A model generated the notes under the pieces. That model saw only the letters and a program-made list of their open reading frames with translations, had not been told where the DNA came from and did no database searches. The position numbers and the translations under genes are program-made. Shown one piece after another: positions 54,396 through 63,312 of a stretch of 64,000 nucleotides of DNA. Every line of letters begins with the position of its first letter. Position 1 is the first letter of the stretch. Origin of the DNA: Bradyrhizobium symbiodeficiens (GTDB lineage: Bacteria > Pseudomonadota > Alphaproteobacteria > Rhizobiales > Xanthobacteraceae); the NCBI RefSeq assembly GCF_002266465.3, contig NZ_CP029427.2, forward strand, positions 2,482,501-2,546,500, in the 5' to 3' direction.

Positions 54396-56762
54396 ATGCT
54401 CGAAAAGCACAGCGAGAATGAGGTTCATGTCGACAAGGTCGAGCAGGGACCTGCGTCCTCGATCGCCTTCGGGCTGGAGCGCATCGGGCTGATCGCCGTG
54501 CGGGCGCCGATCGTCTCCTGCATCGTCCTGCTCGTCCTGATCGTCGGCGCCGTGTTCGGCATCCACCGGATCAAGATCGACGATTCTCTGTCGCAGCTGT
54601 TTCGCTCCGATACCCGCGAGTTCAAGCAGTACGAAGAGGTGACCAAGAAGTTCCCGGCCGAGGAGTTCGACGTTCTCGTCGTGGTCGAGGGCAAGAATCT
54701 GCTGGCGCGGAACAACCTCGAGAAACTGCGTGACTTCGTGACCGATCTGCAACTGGTCGACGGCACGCGCGGTCTGGTCTCGCTGTTCTCGGCACGCCAG
54801 GCGCCGGCGCCGGGCAAGTTGCCGGCGGCGCTTTTCCCGGCCGAGCTGCCCGAGGGGGACGCGTATAACAAGTTCATCGAGACCGTCAAAAACAACGAGA
54901 TCATCCGCGGCAAGCTGCTATCCGAAGACGGCACGCTGGCGCTGATCGTGCTCTCGCTCGATCCGGAAGTCGTCGGCTCCAACAAGCTGACCAAGACCGT
55001 CGCCGACATCCGCGCGTTGATGAAGGAAGACCTCGGCGAAACCGGGCTCAACGTGCAGCTCTCCGGCGTGCCGGTGATGCAGCTCGAGATCCGCAACGCG
55101 GTCGAGCGCGACGGGCTGACCTACAACATCCTCGGCATTCTCGCCGGCTGCATCATCGCGATCATCTTCTTCCGCAAGGTCTCCTTCATGGTCGCGGCGG
55201 CGTTCCCGCCGATGATCGCGATCCTGCTGGCGCTCGGTGCGCTCGGCTGGGCCAATTTCAATCTCAACATGTTCCTGAACGTGATGACGCCGCTCATCAT
55301 GGTGATCAGCTTCTCGGACTCGATGCAGCTCACTTTTGCCGCGCGCGACCGGCTGATCGCAGGCCAGGACAAGTTCACCGCATTCAAGAACGCGGTGCTG
55401 GTGGTGGGCCCGGCCTGCGTGCTGACGCACGGCACCGCCGGCATTTCCTTCATCGCGCTGCAGTTCTCCGACTCCGATTTGATCCGGAAGTTCGGCGAAG
55501 CGGGCCTCGCCGCCACCATCATCGCGCTGGTCGCGGTGCTGTCGCTGGTGCCGGTGTTCGGCGTGCTGCTGGTGCGCAACGAGAAGCTGTTCGCGGTCAA
55601 GTTCCAGAGCGCGGATGCCGGCGTCCAGGCGCTGCGCAATTTCTGCTATTGGATCGCGGTGCGCATGGTCGGCCGCCCCGGCCTGTTCAGCCTGATCGCG
55701 CTGCTGTTCGTCGGCAGTCTCGGCATCGTCTATGCCAATCTCGAGCCGCGCTATCGCCTCGCCGACCAGGTGCCGGACAAGCGCCAGGCCGTTGCCGCCA
55801 GCGACCGGCTCGATGCCAAGCTCACCGGCGCCAACCCGGTCAACGTGCTGATCCAGTTCCCCAAGGGTGAATCGCTGTATTCACCAGAGACGTTGCAGAC
55901 GATCGCGGACGTGCATTCGACCGTCGAGAAAACGGCCGGTGTCGGCAATGTCTGGTCGGTCGAGACCCTGCGCCGTTGGCTCGCGGAAAAGGCCGGCAAC
56001 GCCGACGTCGCGACGCTGAAGGAATATATCAGCGTCATTCCCGAACATCTGGTGCGGCGCTTCATCGACGCCCAGCAGGATGCCGTGCTGGTCGCCGGCC
56101 GCGTGCCGGACAAGGATTCCAGCCAGCTCCTGCCGATCGTCGACAAGCTCGATGCCGAGCTCGACGCCGTCCGCAAGAAGCATCCCGGTTATGAGATCGC
56201 GGTGACCGGTCTCGCCGCCATCGCGGCGCGCAACTCGGCCAGCATGATCGAGAAGCTGAACCACGGCCTCACCATCGAATTCGCGCTCGTCGCGATCTTC
56301 ATCGGATTGGCGTTCCGTTCTTGGGTCGTGATGTTCGCCTGCATCCTGCCGGGCATCTTCCCGGTGGTGATGTCGGGAACGGTGCTGTGGGCGATGGGCG
56401 AGGGGCTGCAATTCGCCAGCGTCGTCGCGCTCACCGTCTCGTTCGGCCTCGGCTTGAGCGCCACCATCCACTTCCTCAACCGTCTCCGGCTGGAGAGCAA
56501 ACCGGGCGTGGGCTCGGCGCTTGCGGTGGAACGCGCGACCGTGCTGGTCGGCCCGGCGCTGATCCTGACCACAGTGGTGCTGGCCTGCGGCCTCGTCGTC
56601 ACGGTGTTCTCCGATCTGCCGTCGCTGCGGCTGTTCGGCTGGCTCGGCGCCTTCTCGATGATCATGGCGCTGGTCGCCGACCTCTTCATCCTGCGGCCGA
56701 CGGCGATGTGGCTGATCAACCTGCACGCCAGGTTGCAGGGGACCGACAAGCCGGCGATCTGA
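54396..56762 (+). CDS. hpnN: RND/MMPL-family transporter, probable hopanoid exporter HpnN
   Basis: 788 residues. Classic RND halves: TM1 (VSCIVLLVLIVGAVFGIHRI), periplasmic loop with DDSLSQLFRSDTREFKQYEEVTKKFPAEEFDVLVVVEG, five membrane helices (NILGILAGCIIAIIFF; AAFPPMIAILLALGALGW; MTPLIMVISFSDSMQLTF; ...), then a second half starting at FSLIALLFVGSLGIVYANLEPRYRLADQVP. Moves hopanoids from the inner to the outer membrane if it is HpnN. The position downstream of hpnP-eutC and upstream of hpnCDE supports this; it is shorter than the usual 860-880, so the symbol is probable rather than certain. A strong terminator follows. Confidence 0.8.
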   Translation: MLEKHSENEVHVDKVEQGPASSIAFGLERIGLIAVRAPIVSCIVLLVLIVGAVFGIHRIKIDDSLSQLFRSDTREFKQYEEVTKKFPAEEFDVLVVVEGKNLLARNNLEKLRDFVTDLQLVDGTRGLVSLFSARQAPAPGKLPAALFPAELPEGDAYNKFIETVKNNEIIRGKLLSEDGTLALIVLSLDPEVVGSNKLTKTVADIRALMKEDLGETGLNVQLSGVPVMQLEIRNAVERDGLTYNILGILAGCIIAIIFFRKVSFMVAAAFPPMIAILLALGALGWANFNLNMFLNVMTPLIMVISFSDSMQLTFAARDRLIAGQDKFTAFKNAVLVVGPACVLTHGTAGISFIALQFSDSDLIRKFGEAGLAATIIALVAVLSLVPVFGVLLVRNEKLFAVKFQSADAGVQALRNFCYWIAVRMVGRPGLFSLIALLFVGSLGIVYANLEPRYRLADQVPDKRQAVAASDRLDAKLTGANPVNVLIQFPKGESLYSPETLQTIADVHSTVEKTAGVGNVWSVETLRRWLAEKAGNADVATLKEYISVIPEHLVRRFIDAQQDAVLVAGRVPDKDSSQLLPIVDKLDAELDAVRKKHPGYEIAVTGLAAIAARNSASMIEKLNHGLTIEFALVAIFIGLAFRSWVVMFACILPGIFPVVMSGTVLWAMGEGLQFASVVALTVSFGLGLSATIHFLNRLRLESKPGVGSALAVERATVLVGPALILTTVVLACGLVVTVFSDLPSLRLFGWLGAFSMIMALVADLFILRPTAMWLINLHARLQGTDKPAI

Positions 56763-56799
56763 ATTTGATCGCGACGAGCGACCATGCCTTGAGACAAGA

Positions 56800-56831
56800 A
56801 AAACCCCTGGCTCGAGAGAGCCAGGGGTTTT
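56800..56831. terminator. Strong bidirectional Rho-independent terminator
   Basis: AAAACCCCTGGCTC-gaga-GAGCCAGGGGTTTT: 14-bp stem including the A/T flanks, 4-nt loop, T-tract on both strands. It serves the rightward transporter gene and the leftward small-protein gene that converge here. Confidence 0.93.
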
Positions 56832-56874
56832 GATTTAAGGCGGTTTTGATTTGAGGCGTCGAAGCGGGAAGGCG

Positions 56875-57372
56875 TCAGCTCTTCGTCATGGTGATGTTGA
56901 CGCCGCGGATCTCGCCCTTGGAAGAGATCTGCACCGTCTGCTTGCTGCCGTTGGTGCGCAGCGAGAGGTTGGCGGCAAAGCCGTTGGCCTCGACGAACAC
57001 GTCGATCTGGCCGCCGCCGGCGGTGCCCTGGAGATTGCCGAAGATGTTGCGGCTGGACTCGCTCCAATTTCCGGAGATGCGCTCGCCCTGGCTCGTCACG
57101 TCGCTGGTGAGGTCGAACTTGTAGCTGTCGGAGGCGCAATGCAGCGCCTGCTTCAGATTGAGGCCGTGGCCTGCGACCTTGTAGTCGGCCTTGCAGCGAA
57201 TGCGCTCGGTGGAGCCGTCGGACAGCGACACCGTGCCGGTGCCGCTCCAGGCGCCGTCAAAACCGGCAAAGGGGCCGGACGACTGAGCGTGGCCTGCCGA
57301 AACCGAGAAGAGCAGCGCCGCCCCGATGCCGGCCGCCTTGATTGCCAGTCCAGATCGCCCAAAGAATTTCAT
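56875..57372 (-). CDS. Small secreted protein of unknown function
   Basis: 165 residues. Signal peptide (AIKAAGIGAALLFSVSAGHAQ) and a mature part of beta-rich character: FDGAWSGTGTVSLSDGSTERIRCKADYKV, LNLKQALHCASDSYKFDLTSDVTSQGERISGNWSESSRNIFGNLQGTAGGGQIDVFVEANGFAANLSLRTNGSKQTV. Two cysteines may pair. The shape recalls lipocalin/THAP4-like or outer-membrane lipid-binding beta barrels; I do not recognise a named family. Its place inside the hopanoid region makes an envelope lipid link worth testing, but it is oriented opposite to the hpn genes and has its own transcript. Confidence 0.8.
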   Translation of the reverse strand: MKFFGRSGLAIKAAGIGAALLFSVSAGHAQSSGPFAGFDGAWSGTGTVSLSDGSTERIRCKADYKVAGHGLNLKQALHCASDSYKFDLTSDVTSQGERISGNWSESSRNIFGNLQGTAGGGQIDVFVEANGFAANLSLRTNGSKQTVQISSKGEIRGVNITMTKS

Positions 57373-57830
57373 CTCAATATCCCGTTTTGGAACGACGCCC
57401 GCTTACGCGTGATAACGTCTCGCCACATCGAAAGTTTAGTGCTCCGAGCCAGTGTCAGGTTCAAAGGCCGGCCGCCAGAGATGGCGGTTCACGACGCCTC
57501 TTGCCAGACCTGGGGCGGCCGATTGCCCCTGTTTCGGTATGTTTCCGGCGGGAGAGGCAGGGCGGACAGATGCAGCTCTGCAACAGGTATGCAGTAAAAC
57601 GCAGAGCTCCTAAATTATGACGTAGTATCAACCTCTTACATCTGCCAATGAAGGCGCGGGGAAGACCTGATTTGGTGGGCGTGGCGCCAATTTGGCCGCA
57701 TTTGCCAGCGCTTGTGCCTTCTCTGAGGCCGCTACTCCGCGGCGACTTGCCACCAGAACAATCCGCTCCGGTCCTCCGCCCTGTGCAGTCCGGGTCCGGT
57801 GCGATTCTGCCGTCAGAATGAAGGAATACA
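57373..57830. other. 458-bp intergenic region without a supported gene
   Basis: Divergent control region for the leftward small secreted protein and the rightward Cys-rich protein. Contains an AT-rich patch near 57604-57645 (CTCCTAAATTATGACGTAGT). Short open frames here lack ribosome sites and coding character. GAAGGAA just before 57831 is the ribosome site of the next gene. Confidence 0.6.
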
Positions 57831-58064
57831 ATGCGTAAGCTTCTCGTCGCTCTCACCCTGCTGTCGGCATCCCTTTCGACCGCGGCATTCGCCCAGTCAG
57901 GGCGTGGCACGGATTCCGAGCAGAAGGCCTGCACGCGCGACGTGCAGAAGTTCTGCCGTCCGGTCATCGATCAGGGCGATTTTACCATCCTGGCCTGCCT
58001 CAAGGAGAACCGGGCCAAGATCTCGCAGGCCTGCGATCAGGTCCTGAAGAACCACAACCAGTAA
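57831..58064 (+). CDS. Small secreted cysteine-rich repeat protein
   Basis: 77 residues; GAAGGAA 6-12 nt before ATG. Signal peptide MRKLLVALTLLSASLSTAAFA, mature QSGRGTDSEQKACTRDVQKFCRPVIDQGDFTILACLKENRAKISQACDQVLKNHNQ. The four cysteines in C-x6-C ... C-x(about 11)-C order are one unit of the cysteine-rich (GLG1-type, PF00839) repeat. Small single-unit proteins of this type are common and uncharacterised in Bradyrhizobium; periplasmic. Followed directly by a good terminator, so it is its own transcript although it lies just before hpnC. Confidence 0.88.
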   Translation: MRKLLVALTLLSASLSTAAFAQSGRGTDSEQKACTRDVQKFCRPVIDQGDFTILACLKENRAKISQACDQVLKNHNQ

Positions 58065-58082
58065 GCTCGGCCATTGGCCCAC

Positions 58083-58107
58083 AAAAGGCGGCCCCGGGCC
58101 GCCTTTT
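58083..58107 (+). terminator. Rho-independent terminator after Cys-rich protein
   Basis: AAAAGGCGGCC-ccg-GGCCGCCTTTT: perfect 11-bp stem, 3-nt loop, T-tract. Separates the small gene from the hpnC operon. Confidence 0.92.
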
Positions 58108-58146
58108 CGGGCTCGATCCGCAAGGGGCAGCCATCGAGAGACAGGA

Positions 58147-58175
58147 TTGGTTTTGCGGTCGTATTCCCCTATATG
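58147..58175 (+). promoter_or_regulatory. Candidate sigma-70-type promoter for hpnCDE-shc
   Basis: TTGGTT, 17-bp spacer, TATATG, about 80 bp upstream of the hpnC ATG and just past the preceding terminator. The -10 element sits in a CCCCTATATGGGG inverted repeat that could be an operator. Match to consensus is partial. Confidence 0.4.
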
Positions 58176-58255
58176 GGGGCCGCGGCGGATCGCCGGCATG
58201 AGCCCGCGCGAGCGAAGAAGCCCTTCCTGTCCAAACGATTGTAAACCAGCCCTCG

Positions 58256-59140
58256 ATGACCTCTGCGAGCGAATTGCGATCCGGCAAAGGTGACCGCGAC
58301 GAGAATTTTCCCGTCGCGTCCTGGATCATTCATCCGCGTCATCGCGCCCTGATCCTGGCGTATTACAATTTCGTCCGCACCGCCGACGACATTGCCGATC
58401 ACGCGACCCTGCCGCCCGATCAGAAGCTTAGCTATCTCGACCTGCTCGAGGCGGAACTGCTCGGCAAGGGCGACACCCAGGCTGAGGCCGTCATCTTGCG
58501 CCGTGCACTGGCCGAGCGCGGCATGGCGCCGCGCCACGCGCTCGACGTGCTGATCGCGTTCCGCATGGACGTGACCAAGCTGCGCTACGAGAATTGGGAC
58601 GAGGTCATCCACTATTGCCGTTACTCGGCGATGCCGGTCGGCCGCTTCATGCTCGATGTCCACGGCGAGAGCACTTCGACCTGGGCCGCATCGGATGCGC
58701 TCTGCGCAGGCCTGCAGATCAACAATCACCTGCAGGATTGCGGCAAGGATTTCCGCGAGCTCAACCGCGTCTACCTGCCGCGCGATGCGCTGGCAGCACA
58801 CGGTGCCTCGGTCGAGCAACTCGGGCTGTCGGAGTCGCCGCCGGCGATGCTGGCCTGCCTGCAGGGGCTTGCTGTTCGCAACGAAGCGCTGCTCGACGAG
58901 GGCAGGGCGCTCGCTGCGGAGATCCGGGATTTCCGTCTCGGCGTCGACGTCGCGGTGATCCAGGCCTATGCCGACCGCATCGTGCGCCTGTTGAAGGAGC
59001 GCGATCCCCTGCGCGAGCGGGTGCACCTGAACAAGTTCGAGCTGCTCGTGTTCAGCCTTGCCGGAATGTTCAGCGAGGCCGGCCGCCGCGCGATCGGACG
59101 CAAGGCCATTTCCAGACCGGGGACTGCACATGACGCTTGA
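58256..59140 (+). CDS. hpnC: Squalene synthase component HpnC
   Basis: 294 residues of the trans-isoprenyl diphosphate synthase fold. First Asp-rich motif NFVRTADDIADHA (Asp44, Asp45, Asp48); second region CAGLQINNHLQDCGKDFRELNRVYLPRD. Together with HpnD and HpnE it replaces eukaryotic-type squalene synthase: HpnD makes presqualene diphosphate, HpnC converts it to hydroxysqualene, HpnE reduces that to squalene. Its stop overlaps the hpnD start by 11 bp. Confidence 0.95.
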   Translation: MTSASELRSGKGDRDENFPVASWIIHPRHRALILAYYNFVRTADDIADHATLPPDQKLSYLDLLEAELLGKGDTQAEAVILRRALAERGMAPRHALDVLIAFRMDVTKLRYENWDEVIHYCRYSAMPVGRFMLDVHGESTSTWAASDALCAGLQINNHLQDCGKDFRELNRVYLPRDALAAHGASVEQLGLSESPPAMLACLQGLAVRNEALLDEGRALAAEIRDFRLGVDVAVIQAYADRIVRLLKERDPLRERVHLNKFELLVFSLAGMFSEAGRRAIGRKAISRPGTAHDA

Positions 59141-59969
59141 GGCGACCGCGCCCGGCGCCGATTATGGCTCGAGCGCATCCGGTAGTTCGTTCTACGCCGC
59201 GATGCGCATCTTGCCGCATGACCAGCGCGAAGCGATGTTCCAGATCTACAGCTTCTGCCGCCAGGTCGACGACATCGCCGATTCCGACGGCCCGCGCGCG
59301 GAGCGGCTCGCCGCGCTTCAGGGCTGGCGCAACGACATCGACGCGCTCTACCAGGGCAATCCGCCGCCACGGCTGAAGGACTACGTCGCCTCGGTGAAGA
59401 CCTTCGGCCTCAAGCGCGAGGACTTCCTCGCCATCGTCGACGGCATGGAGATGGACGTGCCGCAGGACATCCGCGCGCCCGACATGGCGACGCTGGATCT
59501 GTATTGCGATCGCGTCGCCAGCGCCGTGGGACGGCTGTCGGTGCGGGTGTTCGGCCTGCCGGAAGAGGACGGCATCGAGCTCGCGCATCATCTCGGCCGC
59601 GCGCTCCAGCTCACCAACATCCTGCGCGACATCGACGAGGACGCCGGCCTCGGCCGGCTCTATCTGCCGCGCGAGGCGCTGCTGCATGCCGGCATCACCT
59701 CCGACGACCCGAACCGCGTGATCACCGAGCGCGCGCTGCCCAAGGTCTGCCTGCCACTGGCGCAGCGCGCCAAGGCGTATTTCGAGAAGTCGGACGAGAT
59801 CATGAACCGCAACAAGCGCCGCACGGTGCGCGCGCCGCGGATCATGTCGAAATACTATCATTCCATTCTGGATCTCCTGATCGCGCGCGGCTTCAACGCG
59901 CCGCGCCAGCCGGTGCGTGTGTCGAAGATCACGCGCATCCTGATCCTGCTCCGTTACGCTCTCATCTGA
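59130..59969 (+). CDS. hpnD: Presqualene diphosphate synthase HpnD
   Basis: 279 residues from ATG 59130, inside the end of hpnC; the longer frame start would lie far inside hpnC. Both Asp-rich motifs are complete: SFCRQVDDIADSDGP (Asp47, Asp48, Asp51) and LTNILRDIDEDAGLGRLYLPRE. C-terminus KRRTVRAPRIMSKYYHSILDLLIARGF is typical. Condenses two farnesyl diphosphates to presqualene diphosphate. Stop and hpnE start share one base (TGATG). Confidence 0.95.
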   Translation: MTLEATAPGADYGSSASGSSFYAAMRILPHDQREAMFQIYSFCRQVDDIADSDGPRAERLAALQGWRNDIDALYQGNPPPRLKDYVASVKTFGLKREDFLAIVDGMEMDVPQDIRAPDMATLDLYCDRVASAVGRLSVRVFGLPEEDGIELAHHLGRALQLTNILRDIDEDAGLGRLYLPREALLHAGITSDDPNRVITERALPKVCLPLAQRAKAYFEKSDEIMNRNKRRTVRAPRIMSKYYHSILDLLIARGFNAPRQPVRVSKITRILILLRYALI

Positions 59970-61225
59970 TGCAAAACACAGCTCACATCATCGGCGCCGG
60001 AATTTCCGGCCTCTCCGCCGCCGTGCGGCTCGCCAATGCCGGCTTCAAGGTCGCCGTGCACGAGGCGACGCACCAGGCCGGCGGCCGTTGCCGCTCCTAT
60101 TTCGACGGCGCCACCAATCTCACCATCGACAACGGCAATCATCTGCTGCTCTCCGGCAACAGCCATGCCCGCGCCTATGCGCGCGCGATCGGCACCGAGG
60201 CGGGCCTCGTCGGCCCCGAAAGCGCGCAGTTTCCCTTCGTCGACATCAAGACCGGGCAGCGCTGGCAGATCGATCTCGGCACCGGCCGGCTGCCGACCTG
60301 GGTGCTGGACGAGAGCCGCCGGGTGCCCGACACCGGACTCACCGATTATCTGAAGCTGGCGCCGCTGATCTGGGCGTCCGAGGACACGCTGGTCGGCAAG
60401 TCCATCCCTTGTGAAGGCGTGCTCTATCAGCGCCTGGTGCAGCCGCTGCTGCTGGCGGCGCTCAACGTCGATCCGCCCGAGGGCTCGGCCGGGCTTGCCG
60501 GCGCCATCGTGCGCGAGACGCTGCTTGCCGGCGGACAGGCCTGCCGTCCCCTGATTGCGCGCGACGGTCTCAGCACCGTGCTGATCGAGCCGGCCGTGAA
60601 GTTCTTGGGCGACCGTGGCCACACCGTTCAGCTCGGCCATGAGCTGCGGTCCTTCACCAGCACTGACGGCAAGGCCCGTGCGCTGAATTTCGGCGGCGAG
60701 GATGTGATCCAGCTGGGTGAGGGCGATGTCGTCGTAATGGCGGTGCCGCCGCGTGCTGCTGCGAGCCTGCTGCCGGGCATGAAGACTCCGACCGAATTCC
60801 GCGCCATCGTGAACGCGCATTTCCGGATTACACCGCCGCCGGGCTCGGCGCCGATCCTCGGCGTGATCGGCGGCGTCGTGGAATGGCTGTTCGCGTTCCC
60901 GAACCGGCTGTCCGTCACCATCAGCAACAGCGATCGTCTGGTCGACATGCCGCGCGAGGAACTCGCGCAGGCGATCTGGAACGACGTCTGCAAGGCCGGC
61001 GGCGTGTCCGGCGAGCTGCCGCCGTGGCAGATCGTGCGCGAGCGCCGTGCCACATTTGCGGCGACGCCGGCGCAGAATGCCCTGCGTCCGGGGCCGGTCA
61101 CTGCGCTGAAAAACCTGTTCCTTGCAGGGGATTGGACTGCTACGGGATTGCCTGCAACCATCGAGGGATCGGTCCGGTCGGGTGATCGCGCCGCAGATCT
61201 GGTTATCGCCGCCAAAGGATCCTGA
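59969..61225 (+). CDS. hpnE: Hydroxysqualene dehydroxylase HpnE
   Basis: 418 residues from ATG 59969. FAD-dependent amine-oxidase-fold protein: N-terminal dinucleotide-binding GAGISGLSAAVRLANAGFKVAVHEATHQAGGRCRS, C-terminal NLFLAGDWTATGLPATIEGSVRSGDRAADLV. Removes the hydroxyl of hydroxysqualene to give squalene. Translationally coupled to hpnD; shc follows after 64 bp. Confidence 0.95.
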   Translation: MQNTAHIIGAGISGLSAAVRLANAGFKVAVHEATHQAGGRCRSYFDGATNLTIDNGNHLLLSGNSHARAYARAIGTEAGLVGPESAQFPFVDIKTGQRWQIDLGTGRLPTWVLDESRRVPDTGLTDYLKLAPLIWASEDTLVGKSIPCEGVLYQRLVQPLLLAALNVDPPEGSAGLAGAIVRETLLAGGQACRPLIARDGLSTVLIEPAVKFLGDRGHTVQLGHELRSFTSTDGKARALNFGGEDVIQLGEGDVVVMAVPPRAAASLLPGMKTPTEFRAIVNAHFRITPPPGSAPILGVIGGVVEWLFAFPNRLSVTISNSDRLVDMPREELAQAIWNDVCKAGGVSGELPPWQIVRERRATFAATPAQNALRPGPVTALKNLFLAGDWTATGLPATIEGSVRSGDRAADLVIAAKGS

Positions 61226-61289
61226 AAGGCGGCCCTGACGGGCAGACGCCCCGGCCAAATTCAATCGACTATCGGAGCAATCGAGCGAG

Positions 61290-63257
61290 ATGGATTCCGT
61301 GAACGCGACCAGCCGCGAAGCCCCTCAGTCGGGCGTTTTGGAATCGAGCATTGCATCGGCGACGCGGGGCGTCCTCGGATTCCAGCAGCCCGACGGCCAT
61401 TGGGTGTTCGAGCTCGAGGCCGACTGCACGATTCCTGCCGAGTACGTCCTCCTGCGCCATTATCTCGCCGAGCCGGTCGACACCGTGCTCGAAGCCAAGA
61501 TCGCCAACTATCTGCGCCGCATCCAGGGCGCCCATGGCGGCTGGCCGCTGGTGCATGACGGCGAGTTCGACATGAGCGCCAGCGTGAAGGCTTACTTCGC
61601 GCTGAAGATGATCGGCGATCCCGTCGATGCCCCGCACATGGTGCGCGCGCGCGAGGCCATCCACGCCCGCGGCGGTGCCATTCACAGCAATGTCTTCACG
61701 CGCTTCATGCTCGCGATGTTCGGCGTTGTGACCTGGCGTGCGGTGCCGGTGCTGCCGATCGAGATCGTGCTGCTGCCGTTCTGGTCGCCGTTCCACATCA
61801 ACAAGATCTCCTACTGGGCGCGCACCACCATGGTGCCGCTGATGGTGATCGCCGCGCTCAAGCCGCGCGCGAAGAACCCGAAGGGCGTCGGCATCGACGA
61901 GCTGTTCCTGCAGGATCCGCGCTCGATCGGCATGACTGCCAAGGCCCCGCATCAGAGCATGGCCTGGTTCCTGTTGTTTCGCAGCCTCGACGCGATCCTG
62001 CGCGTGGTCGAGCCGATGTTTCCGAAGAGCCTTCGCAAGCGCGCGATCGACGCGGCGCTCGCCTTCACCGAGGAGCGGCTCAACGGCGAGGACGGCATGG
62101 GCGCGATCTACCCGCCCATGGCCAACATCGTCATGATGTACGACGCGCTCGGCAAGGACGAGAACTTCCCGCCACGGGCGATCACGCGCCGGGGCATCGA
62201 CAAGCTGCTGGTGATCAAGGACGACGAGGCCTATTGCCAGCCCTGCGTCTCGCCGGTGTGGGACACGACGTTGACGGCGCATGCGCTGCTGGAAGCCGGC
62301 GGCGACAAGGCGGTGCCTGCGGCGAAGCAAGGCCTCGACTGGCTGATCCCGAAGCAGGAGCTCGAGGTCAAGGGCGACTGGGCGGTGAAGCGGCCCGACG
62401 TGCGTCCGGGCGGCTGGGCCTTCCAGTACAACAATGCGCATTACCCCGATCTCGACGACACCGCCGTGGTGGTGATGTCGATGGACCGGATGCGCCGGGA
62501 GCACGGTGCGACCGGCTACGACGCCGCGATCGCCCGTGGCCGAGAGTGGATCGAGGGCATGCAGAGCGACGACGGCGGCTGGGCCGCCTTCGACGTCAAC
62601 AATCTCGAATATTATCTGAACAACATCCCGTTCTCCGACCATGGCGCGCTGCTCGATCCGCCGACCGAGGACGTCACGGCGCGCTGCATCTCGATGCTGG
62701 CCCAGCTCGGCGAGACCGCGCAGACCAGCAAGCACGTGGCCGACGGGGTCGCCTACCTCAGGAAGACCCAGCACCAGGAAGGGTCCTGGTACGGCCGCTG
62801 GGGCATGAACTTCATCTACGGAACCTGGTCGGTGCTGTGCGCCCTCAACATGGCCGGCGTCCGGCACGATGACCCCATGATTCGCAAGGCCGCTAGCTGG
62901 CTGGCCTCGATCCAGAACGAGGACGGCGGCTGGGGCGAGGATGCCGTCAGCTACCGGCTCGACTACCGGGGGTGGGAGGCCGCTCCCTCGACCGCCTCGC
63001 AAACGGCATGGGCCTTGCTTGCCCTGATGGCGGCAGGCGAGGTTGATCACCCGGCCGTCGCCCGCGGGGTGGAGTACCTGATTGCAACACAAGACAAAAA
63101 AGGACTGTGGGACGAGCAGCGGTACACCGCCACAGGCTTCCCCCGCGTGTTCTATCTGCGGTATCATGGTTACCCGAAGTTCTTTCCGTTGTGGGCACTG
63201 GCGCGGTATCGGAACTTGCGGAACACCAACAGCAGGGTGGTAGGGGTCGGAATGTGA
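61290..63257 (+). CDS. shc: Squalene-hopene cyclase
   Basis: 655 residues. Catalytic DXDD motif DLDD at 387-390 (YPDLDDTAVVVMS); QW repeats are visible, e.g. IQGAHGGWPL, QSDDGGWAAFDVNN, QHQEGSWYGRWGMNFIYGTW, QNEDGGWGED, TASQTAWALLALMAAG. Membrane-insertion segment with KPRAKNP/FLQDPRSIGM region typical of bacterial SHC. Cyclises squalene to hopene/hopanol at the membrane; also called hpnF. The next gene follows closely. Confidence 0.97.
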   Translation: MDSVNATSREAPQSGVLESSIASATRGVLGFQQPDGHWVFELEADCTIPAEYVLLRHYLAEPVDTVLEAKIANYLRRIQGAHGGWPLVHDGEFDMSASVKAYFALKMIGDPVDAPHMVRAREAIHARGGAIHSNVFTRFMLAMFGVVTWRAVPVLPIEIVLLPFWSPFHINKISYWARTTMVPLMVIAALKPRAKNPKGVGIDELFLQDPRSIGMTAKAPHQSMAWFLLFRSLDAILRVVEPMFPKSLRKRAIDAALAFTEERLNGEDGMGAIYPPMANIVMMYDALGKDENFPPRAITRRGIDKLLVIKDDEAYCQPCVSPVWDTTLTAHALLEAGGDKAVPAAKQGLDWLIPKQELEVKGDWAVKRPDVRPGGWAFQYNNAHYPDLDDTAVVVMSMDRMRREHGATGYDAAIARGREWIEGMQSDDGGWAAFDVNNLEYYLNNIPFSDHGALLDPPTEDVTARCISMLAQLGETAQTSKHVADGVAYLRKTQHQEGSWYGRWGMNFIYGTWSVLCALNMAGVRHDDPMIRKAASWLASIQNEDGGWGEDAVSYRLDYRGWEAAPSTASQTAWALLALMAAGEVDHPAVARGVEYLIATQDKKGLWDEQRYTATGFPRVFYLRYHGYPKFFPLWALARYRNLRNTNSRVVGVGM

Positions 63258-63312
63258 CTTTGGGGACGGGGACTATCTTACCGCGGGCAATGCCATTGAT
63301 CCGCGGCCGATC

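Noticed and set aside
61269..63167. Long minus-strand frame opposite shc
   Set aside because: Shadow of squalene-hopene cyclase; the sense strand has all cyclase motifs.
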